From assembly GCA_012267605.1 (NCBI GenBank), contig JAAXGF010000249.1, forward strand, positions 1 to 6,085: a DNA stretch of 6,085 nucleotides, written 5' to 3'. The position numbers were made by a program, and so were the translations under genes. Each line of letters starts with the position of its first letter. Position 1 is the first letter of the stretch. Positions 1 to 5,870 of this stretch are shown here, piece after piece. The DNA comes from Alphaproteobacteria bacterium (GTDB lineage Bacteria > Pseudomonadota > Alphaproteobacteria > JAAXGF01). The notes under the pieces were generated by a model. The model saw only the letters and a list, made by a program, of their open reading frames with translations. It was not told where the DNA came from and did no database searches.

Positions 1-100
1 GCAAAGCGTCCGGTGCTTTGCCAGCCAGATCAAGGGGGTAGGTCGGCACTACACGCCGTTCTGGAGAAGCAAAGCCCGGAAATCCGCCACTTTCCGGGCC
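1..100. other. Gene-free left edge with small inverted repeats
   Basis: No convincing gene lies here. The reading frames that cross this stretch have no recognisable family features and run antisense into the flavoprotein gene. Two hairpins are visible. One is at 1..21 (GCAAAGC paired with GCTTTGC around a 7-nt loop). The other, at 74..99, is listed separately. The stretch is adjacent to the left repeat copy and probably belongs to the body of that repeat or element. This is inferred from position only. Confidence 0.4.
74..99 (-). terminator. Possible terminator hairpin downstream of the lodB-like gene
   Basis: A perfect 9-bp stem (GCCCGGAAA and TTTCCGGGC) encloses an 8-nt loop. It starts 10 nt beyond the stop codon of the flavoprotein gene on the minus strand. 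Read on that strand it is followed by TTTGCTT, which is only a weak U tract, so an intrinsic terminator is plausible but not textbook. A competing stem with the adjacent CCGGAAA is also possible. The hairpin probably belongs to the element that truncated the gene and is not the operon's native terminator. Confidence 0.35.
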
Positions 101-149
101 GGAAAATCGTCACATTAGCCGAAACGCGTGCCGAGTTGCGGAAGTCGGG
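101..149 (-). repeat. Left copy of a ~50-bp inverted repeat, probable mobile-element end
   Basis: Positions 131..149 are the exact reverse complement of 5979..5997 (19 of 19; core CCCGACTTCCGCAACTCGG when read on the minus strand). Beyond the core the two copies stay alignable with a 2-nt gap. They share CGCG, GCTAA and a terminal GATTTTCC, giving a homologous stretch of about 49 to 51 bp. The inner edge (149) falls inside the lodB-like gene exactly where the protein stops resembling its family. The likely reading is the terminus of an insertion sequence or dispersed repeat whose body lies leftward. No transposase is in the window, so the family is not named. Confidence 0.65.
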
Positions 150-1105
150 CTCAGTGCGGCGGCCACCCGAGTCCCGGACTCGACTCCGTCGATCAAGGCC
201 TTGTAAATCCCCTGCGACGAAATCGGATCATAGCAAGACGCTGCATCGCCGATCGCCAGCCAACGCTCGCCTTCGACCCGATCGAGCTGGGACGAAAGGA
301 CGGGGACGCAAAGGAATTTTTCGTCCTTCAAGTCGCGGGCGTCCACAAGTGGGCCGAGCAACGTCGTCGACCGCAGCGCCTCCTTCCATACAGCGTATCC
401 ATCGGCCCTCAATCGATATCCGTGTTCATAGTCGGCGACGAACATCGTGACGAGCCGGTCCTCCGGCAGGCGAGCGCCGTACCACCAGCCCTCCCGAGTC
501 GCCTCAAGAATCGTTTGCGAGGGAAACGACCCGGACCGCAGGCTCGTGAAGCGCGCGACCGCCATCATGCGGTCGTGATTCCGCCGCTTTGCCCCGTGCC
601 AACGCGCGAAACGGGCGTTCGGACCGGTCGCGTCGATAATCCACTCCGCGTGCGTCTGATACTCTCCCTTCGAGCGATGACGGAGGAGCACCTCATAGCC
701 GCGACTGGTACGCTCCGCGCCAACGAATCGTGTTTTCTTCACAAGGGTCGCGCCCGCCTGAATAGCTTCGTCGGCCAACATCGCCTCAAAGCATGAGCGA
801 TTTAAATGCCATGCCGGTCCCATAGGGTTGAGGATAAAATCATTATGGCCAACCTTTTCTCGCCCCCAAGAAGACATACTGCCCGGACAGGGAAGGTGTC
901 CCGCCTCGCGAAAGCGGGAACCCAGACCGAGGCGATGGAGCGGAAGTAGAATATCCGGCGGTACTGTCCCACCGATCCGCTCTTGAGAACTATCGCCGGC
1001 TTCGACCACGAGGACCGACGCCGGAGATCGTCGCCGCACTTGGATCGCGACCGCCAATCCGACCGGTCCACCCCCCAGTACGATCACCTCAAATGGGGAA
1101 CTCAC
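110..1105 (-). CDS. LodB-like FAD-dependent oxidoreductase, 3'-truncated
   Basis: The 331-residue product is a flavoprotein of the LodB/halogenase-like monooxygenase fold. The dinucleotide-binding motif GGGPVG is at residues 11-16, followed by VVEAG (33-37), an internal GWWYG segment (206-210) and the second FAD motif GDAAS with DPISSQG (286-299). LodB partners are required to convert Cys and Trp of a LodA-type oxidase into the CTQ cofactor, and this gene directly follows the lodA-like gene with a 10-nt gap, so that is the inferred role. I chose GTG at 1105 because it sits just before the FAD motif and is preceded by GCGGGA. Longer starts overlap lodA and add an arginine-rich tail. Characterised LodB is about 370 residues; here homology ends near residue 319, and the last dozen residues and the stop come from a repeat. 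The normal C-terminal helices, about 40 to 50 residues, are missing. It may be non-functional. Halogenase function is unlikely. Confidence 0.82.
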   Translation of the reverse strand: MSSPFEVIVLGGGPVGLAVAIQVRRRSPASVLVVEAGDSSQERIGGTVPPDILLPLHRLGLGSRFREAGHLPCPGSMSSWGREKVGHNDFILNPMGPAWHLNRSCFEAMLADEAIQAGATLVKKTRFVGAERTSRGYEVLLRHRSKGEYQTHAEWIIDATGPNARFARWHGAKRRNHDRMMAVARFTSLRSGSFPSQTILEATREGWWYGARLPEDRLVTMFVADYEHGYRLRADGYAVWKEALRSTTLLGPLVDARDLKDEKFLCVPVLSSQLDRVEGERWLAIGDAASCYDPISSQGIYKALIDGVESGTRVAAALSPTSATRHAFRLM

Positions 1106-1115
1106 CGGTCCCGCT

Positions 1116-3176
1116 TCAGACTTCGCTGTTCGTCGCGCTCGGCGGATTCGCGTTGAACGGCCAGGCGGCAACGCTGTAGACCGATTGGCCTTCGATCGGA
1201 AGTTGGCTTCCCACCTCCAAATAAAAGTCCGCGGGATAATCGCCCTCGATCACGGTATCCTGTAGAATAATACCAATTTGGTCCCACTGTTTAACGGCCT
1301 GGAGAGGTTTCTGAAAGGTGGCGGCCGACTTGGGGTCAGTGGTCAGGGTACCTGGCCCTCGGATCGACCATACTTGCCGGGGCAGCACGCCCTGGACGAC
1401 CTCCGAACTCGGGTAAACCGCGTCCGGCCGTTGGGAAGGCCACGACCAATAGAGTGTTAGAGGGCTTCCGGTCGCCGTTTCAGTTCCGGCGGTATTGATA
1501 CTGGTTTGATGAATAGAGCACGAGTTGTAGTCGGTTTGCCAGGGTATCGCCATGAACTTCGACACGTCGCCGGGTTCAAGCCCGTCGGTCTCATCATGCA
1601 GCGGAATCCACCCGCCCCCCAAGAACGGTTTTTCGCGCGTGGCCTTCGCATAATCAAGCGACTTGGGTTTGACGCGAAACGGTCCGGAGCCCGAGGTTTG
1701 CCGATCCATGTAATACATGTCGGGTTGGCGAACAGGATAACTGACTTCTATTCCAGGAACATAGCGGCCGCCAAGGCAATTGCTTAGCGAGGCCATGTCG
1801 AGGTATTCGCCCGGCCCCAGCTTGGGGCCGGATCCCGGCTCGAAACGGTTCTTGTCCCACTGCTCCAAGAAAAAGTACTGTGTCTTGCTGACGGCCAGGA
1901 ACGATGATCCCGCTTCGCCGAGAGACAGAGGCATTAAGGGCACACCGACATTGAGTTCCTTTTCTTGGTTCGGATTCCGGATATAGGTCAGTCCCGCCAT
2001 GATCGTTTTGCTCGGATCGTCCGATTCCGTGATTGCGTCAACGGCTTCGTGCGCCCTGATCGCGAGTTCCGGCAGATTAGCCGTCCATCGCTGAAGCAAT
2101 GGGGCCCTGAATATCGGAAAGATGTCGCTTCTGAATGAAGGTTTATAGTGCTCGTTGAATCCACCGCTGTTCCTGTCATAGATTTCTGGCTGCAATTGTA
2201 GATTGCGTATCCACGAATCGTACACGTCGTCCCACACGGAAACGATATTGCGGATTTGCGGCGCGTAGGCAGGGTCCCCGCAAACGACCCAGGCGCCGAA
2301 AGCCTCTTCGACGTCACCGTTGTCGAAGACCAGTGTCGCCGACACGGGGCCGTCGGCAGCATCGTCGAACCAACCGGCGTTGTTCAAATCTCCGGTCAAG
2401 GGAATGGGGTCACCGTACTCGTCGTACGTGGCGGCGGTTCGTCCAAATGCGGAAAGAACAAGCAAACGACCTTTCTCGTCGGTGCGGATTTCGCCTAGGC
2501 TGTCGAGAGAACCGCAAGGCTGAAAGAGCTCGTCGTAATTGTCCGATGGAAAGGATTGGGGATAGTCGACTTGCTCTCGGATACCGCCACAGCCGTCCGA
2601 GTAGCTCGCGACCGTTTGGGCATTGAATTCCACCGATCCGCCTTGCGCCGAATCGATCGTCCGGGGCCCCGCGTCGATCATCAGCTTCCGCAGCCTAGCG
2701 GGGGAATCGACGGTTCCGTACTCCTCTGGATTCCGCAATTGCGGGACCTTGCCGTCGGCATAGGCGCCCAGTCCTTCCGAGTTGACGACGTTGTAGGCGT
2801 TGGCCTTCTTGTTGGCCAAGTGCACCGTCCAAACGATATTCGTAACAATGCGGCCGTCAGCCAATTTTTGCCCCGGTACGACCTCGATATCGCCCCCCTC
2901 CGGATAACGTTCCGGCGCCTGGAAGTCGTATGCGAAGATCCGAAACCGTGCCGCTTGCCGCTTCAAATTGCCGTCCGCGTCGCGCAGGTCCCCGCTGGTA
3001 ATGACGTCATTTTCGGTACCGGCTTTGATCGGAAGACCACCGGTCGTGTCTCCCCCACCCTCGATCGGTAATCCGGCACTGGTCTCGGGAGACAGATAAT
3101 ATTCCTGGCTTGTCCCGAAGCGGGCGAAATTCATCGTCGGGTGGAGACGAAACACCGTCTTGGAGCTGGAAGACAT
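1116..3176 (-). CDS. LodA-family CTQ-dependent amino-acid oxidase
   Basis: This intact 686-residue protein matches the LodA/GoxA quinoprotein oxidase family. Family-typical segments in order are the N-terminal RLHPTMNFARFG (10-21), LKRQAARFRIFAYD (71-84), WTVHLANKKA (116-125), MIDAGPRTI (166-174), GWFDDAADGPVSA (268-280), the SNCLGGRYVPGIE block (465-477), and PGDVSKFMAIPWQTDYNSC (535-553) followed by WSWPSQRPD (577-585). By family knowledge the cofactor is cysteine tryptophylquinone built from a Cys and a Trp. The best candidates are Cys467 and Trp546. Characterised relatives oxidise lysine or glycine with release of ammonia and H2O2; the substrate here cannot be read from sequence. I chose ATG at 3176 because AGGGAAAAGGAT precedes it and MSSSSKTVFRLHP begins like family members. 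The longer frame to 3266 overlaps the upstream gene. No signal peptide is seen. It is the second gene of the ferritin-like/lodA/lodB operon, 53 nt after the first. Confidence 0.9.
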   Translation of the reverse strand: MSSSSKTVFRLHPTMNFARFGTSQEYYLSPETSAGLPIEGGGDTTGGLPIKAGTENDVITSGDLRDADGNLKRQAARFRIFAYDFQAPERYPEGGDIEVVPGQKLADGRIVTNIVWTVHLANKKANAYNVVNSEGLGAYADGKVPQLRNPEEYGTVDSPARLRKLMIDAGPRTIDSAQGGSVEFNAQTVASYSDGCGGIREQVDYPQSFPSDNYDELFQPCGSLDSLGEIRTDEKGRLLVLSAFGRTAATYDEYGDPIPLTGDLNNAGWFDDAADGPVSATLVFDNGDVEEAFGAWVVCGDPAYAPQIRNIVSVWDDVYDSWIRNLQLQPEIYDRNSGGFNEHYKPSFRSDIFPIFRAPLLQRWTANLPELAIRAHEAVDAITESDDPSKTIMAGLTYIRNPNQEKELNVGVPLMPLSLGEAGSSFLAVSKTQYFFLEQWDKNRFEPGSGPKLGPGEYLDMASLSNCLGGRYVPGIEVSYPVRQPDMYYMDRQTSGSGPFRVKPKSLDYAKATREKPFLGGGWIPLHDETDGLEPGDVSKFMAIPWQTDYNSCSIHQTSINTAGTETATGSPLTLYWSWPSQRPDAVYPSSEVVQGVLPRQVWSIRGPGTLTTDPKSAATFQKPLQAVKQWDQIGIILQDTVIEGDYPADFYLEVGSQLPIEGQSVYSVAAWPFNANPPSATNSEV

Positions 3177-3229
3177 ATCCTTTTCCCTTCGCTCTTGAAT
3201 TCTAGGCTCGATAACTGAATGGTCCGATG

Positions 3230-4180
3230 TTAGCTGAACTTTGGAAGAACGCCGTTCTTCCAACATTTTGTGATGTTGCCGCCGATGCTCACCATCACCG
3301 GCAGGAAATCGTCGCGACTTCCACCAGAAAACAAACTTTGAAGGGCGTTCAGCAAAAAATTGAAATTGTTCACAAGGATTTTCTGGAGGTTTTTGTCGTC
3401 CTCGGTGTACGTGCCGACTTGTTTCAAGGGGTAAGTGGGCGGCAGCCGGTCTTCCCGTATTTGATAAAACTTGTCGTAGTGACTTTCTTTCGGGTACGTG
3501 TCGTCCGCCGTATTTCGAAAGGCTTTCTTGATCAGTTCGTTCGATTTCCTTCCCTCTCCTTGGTCGCGGATGGCGTCGATCAAAAGGGCAACCTGGGCAA
3601 AGCCGCCTTCTCCGCTGTCCTGAACCGTGAGCTGGGGAAAATCGCGATAAAATGCGGCGAAAAAGTCAACTTGATTGATACCGCCCTGAATATCGTTGGC
3701 CAACTGTTTGGCCCCAAACTCGACGGCGTCGTAGAAATCACCGATGCTTCCGTATTCACTAACCGTATCTCGGAGCGCGGGTTCATGGCCGGTACTGTAT
3801 TCGGGGTACTCTACCAAGCACATGCTGTTGATACGCTTTTCATCCAAAGGTCCAATCTCGGCGCTGGCAGGGTAAAATTTTTTCCTCGGATCCGGAGTGT
3901 CCAAGCGAAAATTCAGATGGGGAATCTTGTCTCCTTCATATTTCGGCGCCGAAAAGTTCGGGCAGTGTCCGAAGACATTGCTCACATTTGAAGCCAACTG
4001 GAGGTGAAGCATCTCTTGATTGACGATCGATTGGATGAGCTGGAAGGCCTTGCTGGAGCGATCGATAATCGAGAACATGGCCGACATGTAAAACGGTATC
4101 GTCCATAATTCGAGATCGACCGCGAATTGAAGGTGTTGTCTTAAATGTTTCAGTGTCCATTTGTTTTTCTCTAACTTCAT
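3230..4180 (-). CDS. Ferritin-like domain protein (VioB-type ferritin-like family)
   Basis: The 316-residue product has an N-terminal four-helix ferritin-like domain of the kind found in VioB and related imine-dimerising enzymes. Visible candidate metal ligands are Glu24 (in AVDLELWTIPFY), Glu56 and His59 (QEMLHLQLASN), Glu209 (DQGEG) and His234 (SHYDKF). Together they fit a di-metal carboxylate site, but the assignment is by pattern only. The C-terminal part (about 245-316) is less recognisable. The start is ATG at 4180 with GGAGAG five bases upstream, and MKLEKNKWTLKHLRQHL is a typical beginning for this family. It is the first gene of the minus-strand operon, followed after 53 nt by the lodA-like oxidase. 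The linkage suggests it acts on a product of the oxidase (imine, aldehyde or H2O2) or helps mature it. That is inference; no activity is established. No signal peptide is seen. Confidence 0.85.
   Translation of the reverse strand: MKLEKNKWTLKHLRQHLQFAVDLELWTIPFYMSAMFSIIDRSSKAFQLIQSIVNQEMLHLQLASNVSNVFGHCPNFSAPKYEGDKIPHLNFRLDTPDPRKKFYPASAEIGPLDEKRINSMCLVEYPEYSTGHEPALRDTVSEYGSIGDFYDAVEFGAKQLANDIQGGINQVDFFAAFYRDFPQLTVQDSGEGGFAQVALLIDAIRDQGEGRKSNELIKKAFRNTADDTYPKESHYDKFYQIREDRLPPTYPLKQVGTYTEDDKNLQKILVNNFNFLLNALQSLFSGGSRDDFLPVMVSIGGNITKCWKNGVLPKFS
3241..3263. repeat. 23-bp perfect palindrome at the ferritin-like/lodA gene junction
   Basis: Two perfect 11-bp arms (TTGGAAGAACG and CGTTCTTCCAA) are separated by one base. 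The palindrome lies within the last dozen codons of the ferritin-like gene, ending 9 bp before its stop codon and about 65 bp before the lodA start. In RNA it would fold as a 9-bp stem with a five-base loop. No U tract follows, so it is not an ordinary terminator. A processing or stability hairpin between cistrons, or a protein-binding dyad, are both possible. Confidence 0.55.
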
Positions 4181-4246
4181 CAGAACTCTCCATTATGGGA
4201 CGACATGTTTGCCGCTCTGACGAATGCTCGAACAAAACGCATCCTC

Positions 4247-4264
4247 TCGCTCGACAGCGAGCGA
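4247..4264 (-). other. Leader hairpin upstream of the ferritin-like gene
   Basis: A perfect 7-bp inverted repeat (TCGCTCG and CGAGCGA) encloses the tetraloop ACAG, 67 bp upstream of the ferritin-like start. If the promoter at 4372..4400 is real, this hairpin lies in the 5' leader together with the palindromes at 4301..4314 (GAGGTTCGAACCTC) and 4332..4341 (CCGCCGGCGG). It does not mask the ribosome-binding site at 4186..4191. Confidence 0.3.
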
Positions 4265-4371
4265 CGAAGCACGCGCACGATATTCGGATCTGTTCCTCCC
4301 GAGGTTCGAACCTCTTTTCACGCCAGCCCCGCCGCCGGCGGAAAATTCACGCAAACGTCGAATTGCAAAAC

Positions 4372-4400
4372 ACATTATTCTAACTAAGGTTAGTTCTCAA
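4372..4400 (-). promoter_or_regulatory. Candidate promoter with palindromic operator for the ferritin-like/lodA/lodB operon
   Basis: On the minus strand TTGAGA (4400..4395) is followed by exactly 17 bp and then TAATGT (4377..4372). The -35 matches the sigma-70 consensus in five of six positions; the -10 matches in only three. The spacer is almost filled by a 14-bp palindrome, AACTAA-CC-TTAGTT (4382..4395), an arrangement typical of repressor operators. A start near 4365 would give a leader of about 185 nt. The promoter is inferred. The palindrome is directly visible. Confidence 0.4.
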
Positions 4401-4644
4401 GGGCCGTAAATTATCGCAATGCCGCGACCGGGATATCCCCTTCGGTCGAGCTGGCTGTACCATCTTGAGCTAATCCGACTTTGTTGCGCATTTTTGCCAA
4501 TGAATTATGCAGAGATATTCACCGCCTTGAGATCGCGAACGGGCTCAACCTTGATCGAGCCGCCGAAATTTGTCCCACCCCGTGGCACACACGATGAGCT
4601 TGGGTTAAATTGTTGACAACCAACTGACATAATGGAGCCTCGCC

Positions 4645-4941
4645 GTGCTGTTTGTTGTTTCCTGTACCGACAAGGCGAATTCAGGTCCGTTACGCGCCCA
4701 GAATCGGGAGGCGCACCTGGCCTACCTTGCGTCGCAAGGAGACCGGCTGAAGGCGGCAGGCCCGTACCTCAATACCGCGGGCACGGCGCCGACCGGCAGT
4801 CTGTTGATCATCGAAGCCGAGGACATCGACGCTGCCCGAAAGTTTTCCGAGGCTGACCCGTATGCCGTTGCCGGGGTATTCGGGCAGGTTGACATCAGAC
4901 CCTGGCGCTGGCTCATCGGCAATCCCGAAGCGGAAAGTTAG
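4645..4941 (+). CDS. YciI-like protein
   Basis: This 98-residue protein has the length and pattern of the YciI family, small dimeric proteins with an alpha-beta ferredoxin-like fold. The conserved first strand MLFVVSCTDK leads to REAHLAYLASQGDRLKAAGP (21-40), containing the family histidine His24, then GSLLIIEAED (51-60) and the DPYAVAGVFGQVDIRPWRW end (71-89) with Asp71. The His/Asp pair is the reason the family is suspected to be enzymatic, but its physiological reaction is generally unknown. The start is GTG at 4645, with GGAG seven bases upstream (4634..4637). An overlapping frame starting at 4632 lacks family similarity. It is the first gene of a three-gene rightward operon, with its stop five bases before the EVE-domain gene. 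It would be cytoplasmic, as no signal peptide is present. Confidence 0.88.
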   Translation: MLFVVSCTDKANSGPLRAQNREAHLAYLASQGDRLKAAGPYLNTAGTAPTGSLLIIEAEDIDAARKFSEADPYAVAGVFGQVDIRPWRWLIGNPEAES

Positions 4942-4946
4942 GTGTG

Positions 4947-5360
4947 ATGGCATATTGGCTGATGAAATCGGAGCCCGGCGACTATTCCTGGGACGATCTG
5001 GTACGAGACAAACGCACCTATTGGGATGGTGTGCGCAATTATCAGGCGTCGAACAATTTGAAGGCGATGAAGCGGGGCGACCTTTCGTTCTTCTACCATT
5101 CGGTCAAAGCGCGGGAAATTGTCGGGGTGATGAAGGTCGTCAAGACCTATTATCCCGATCACACCGATGAAAGCGGCCGCTTCGGCATGGTCGACGTGGT
5201 CCCGGTCAAACCTCTCGGCAAACCGGTTCATTTGAGCGACATCAAGGCCGACCCGCGGCTGAAGGATTTGGCGCTGGTCCGCCAGTCCCGGCTGTCCGTG
5301 GTGCCAGTCAGCAACGCCCACTGGGCCATCCTTTGCGCCATGGGCGACATCGCCCCGTGA
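4947..5360 (+). CDS. EVE domain-containing protein
   Basis: The 137-residue protein is a single EVE domain over nearly its full length. Diagnostic segments are MAYWLMKSEPGDYSWDDL (1-18), YWDGVRNYQASNNLKAMKRGDLSFFYHS (25-52), IVGVMKVVKTYYPD (58-71), and the VRQSRLSVVPV (111-121) and WAILCAMG (126-133) ends. EVE domains belong to the PUA-like group and are thought to bind modified bases in nucleic acids. The aromatic and YHS positions that would line the pocket are present. I chose ATG at 4947 over GTG at 4944, because family members start MAYWL or similar. AGG at 4940..4942 is close and CGGAAAG lies further upstream. It is the second gene of the operon, with its TGA overlapping the GTG of the Rieske gene, suggesting translational coupling. 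No sign of a nuclease partner or defence cluster, so a housekeeping role is more likely. Confidence 0.92.
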   Translation: MAYWLMKSEPGDYSWDDLVRDKRTYWDGVRNYQASNNLKAMKRGDLSFFYHSVKAREIVGVMKVVKTYYPDHTDESGRFGMVDVVPVKPLGKPVHLSDIKADPRLKDLALVRQSRLSVVPVSNAHWAILCAMGDIAP

Positions 5361-5701
5361 GCCATGGCGAGGCCGGCCACACCCTTTGCCGCCTCGAAGA
5401 CATTCCCGTCGATGGCGCCAAAGGGTTCACCCTTGGCACACGGTCACTGTTCGTGGTACGCACGGCAGATGGCGTGTTCGGCTACGAGAATGTTTGCCCG
5501 CACCAGGGCACCCCATTGGACTGGATGCCCGACCGCTTTCTCACCCTTGACAAGACGTTGATTCAGTGTGCGACCCACGGTGCCCAATTCCGAATCGAGG
5601 ACGGCCATTGCGTCGCCGGCCCTTGTGTCGGCGCGGACTTGCAAAAAGTACCTTTGACCGTGGTCGACGGGGTCCTTTCCCTGGGTACGGAAATGCAATA
5701 G
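5357..5701 (+). CDS. Small Rieske [2Fe-2S] ferredoxin-like protein
   Basis: The 114-residue protein is a stand-alone Rieske domain. Box 1 is CPHQG (Cys47, His49) and box 2 is CATHG (Cys71, His74), giving the two Cys and two His ligands of a [2Fe-2S] cluster. The surrounding YENVCPHQGTPLDW and IQCATHGAQFRIEDGHCVAGP match soluble Rieske ferredoxins of oxygenase systems and NirD-like proteins, as does LFVVRTADGVFGY before them. There is no catalytic oxygenase domain and no membrane anchor, so it is probably a cytoplasmic electron carrier; its partner is not in the window. I chose GTG at 5357, whose sequence overlaps the EVE stop as GTGA. A TTG at 5333 in the same frame would add eight basic residues (MRHGRHRP) not expected in the family. 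Two further cysteines (85 and 90) lie outside the boxes. Confidence 0.9.
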   Translation: MSHGEAGHTLCRLEDIPVDGAKGFTLGTRSLFVVRTADGVFGYENVCPHQGTPLDWMPDRFLTLDKTLIQCATHGAQFRIEDGHCVAGPCVGADLQKVPLTVVDGVLSLGTEMQ

Positions 5702-5870
5702 ATACCCAAACACATTGAAAATACTCAAATACAGCCGAGATTTTTTATCCATTTTATGGTAAGTTTTTTGGATCCTGAAACAATATAGACGGCGAATTAC
5801 ACATGGTCGCGATGATTTTGATCGCGTATGGTTAATTCTTTTTCTTTAATATTGATCGAGTACTTGCCGA
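5702..5870. other. AT-rich intergenic spacer
   Basis: No gene is seen. The stretch is visibly richer in A and T than the flanking coding DNA, with several T runs (for example 5741..5746 and 5764..5769). One hairpin, CGCGAT and ATCGCG around GATTTTG, is at 5808..5826, with a T-rich tract starting about 10 nt later. That spacing is too long for a standard terminator. TAATAT at 5847..5852 could be a -10 box for the small lipoprotein frame, but no -35 box is correctly placed. Confidence 0.4.

Larger units (their letters stand above)
4181..4644. other. 464-bp divergent intergenic region
   Basis: No convincing gene is seen between the divergent ferritin-like and yciI-like starts. Short frames on both strands lack family features or a ribosome-binding site. 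The half nearest the ferritin gene contains its Shine-Dalgarno, three small inverted repeats (4247..4264, 4301..4314, 4332..4341) and a candidate promoter with internal palindrome (4372..4400). The half nearest yciI has an inverted repeat at 4425..4448 (CGACCG and CGGTCG around GGGATATCCC) and the yciI Shine-Dalgarno GGAG at 4634..4637. I see no clear promoter for the rightward operon. A loose candidate is TTGCCA (about 4495) with TATTCA 16 bp later. Confidence 0.5.

Noticed and set aside
128..796. Plus-strand 222-codon open frame
   Set aside because: It is antisense to the lodB-like gene, and the composition (Arg/Pro-rich) is typical of a wrong frame.
1106..1171. Upstream extension of the lodB-like protein
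   Set aside because: The added residues are arginine-rich, overlap the end of lodA and have no counterpart in FAD-binding N-termini.
2556..3071. Plus-strand 171-codon open frame
   Set aside because: It is antisense to the lodA-like gene, a shadow caused by GC-biased codons.
3227..3991. Plus-strand 254-codon open frame
   Set aside because: It is entirely antisense to the ferritin-like gene, which has strong family motifs. No ribosome-binding site or recognisable domain is present.
4301..4314. GAGGTTCGAACCTC resembles a tRNA T-arm
   Set aside because: The T-stem does not pair correctly around a seven-base TTCGANN loop, and no acceptor or anticodon arm is nearby. It is just a palindrome.
4583..4600. 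TGGCAC as a possible sigma-54 -24 element upstream of yciI
   Set aside because: No TTGC-type -12 element follows at the required spacing.
4419..4616. Plus-strand 65-codon frame in the divergent region
   Set aside because: It has no ribosome-binding site, family similarity or coding-like composition. It is left as intergenic.
4613..4633. TTGACA upstream of yciI as a -35 box
   Set aside because: The only -10-like sequence, CATAAT, is 9 bp away. A 17-bp spacer would put the -10 inside the ribosome-binding region.
5808..5826. Hairpin followed by T-rich DNA as terminator of the Rieske operon
   Set aside because: The stem is only 6 bp and the T tract begins about 10 nt after it, so it does not fit an intrinsic terminator.
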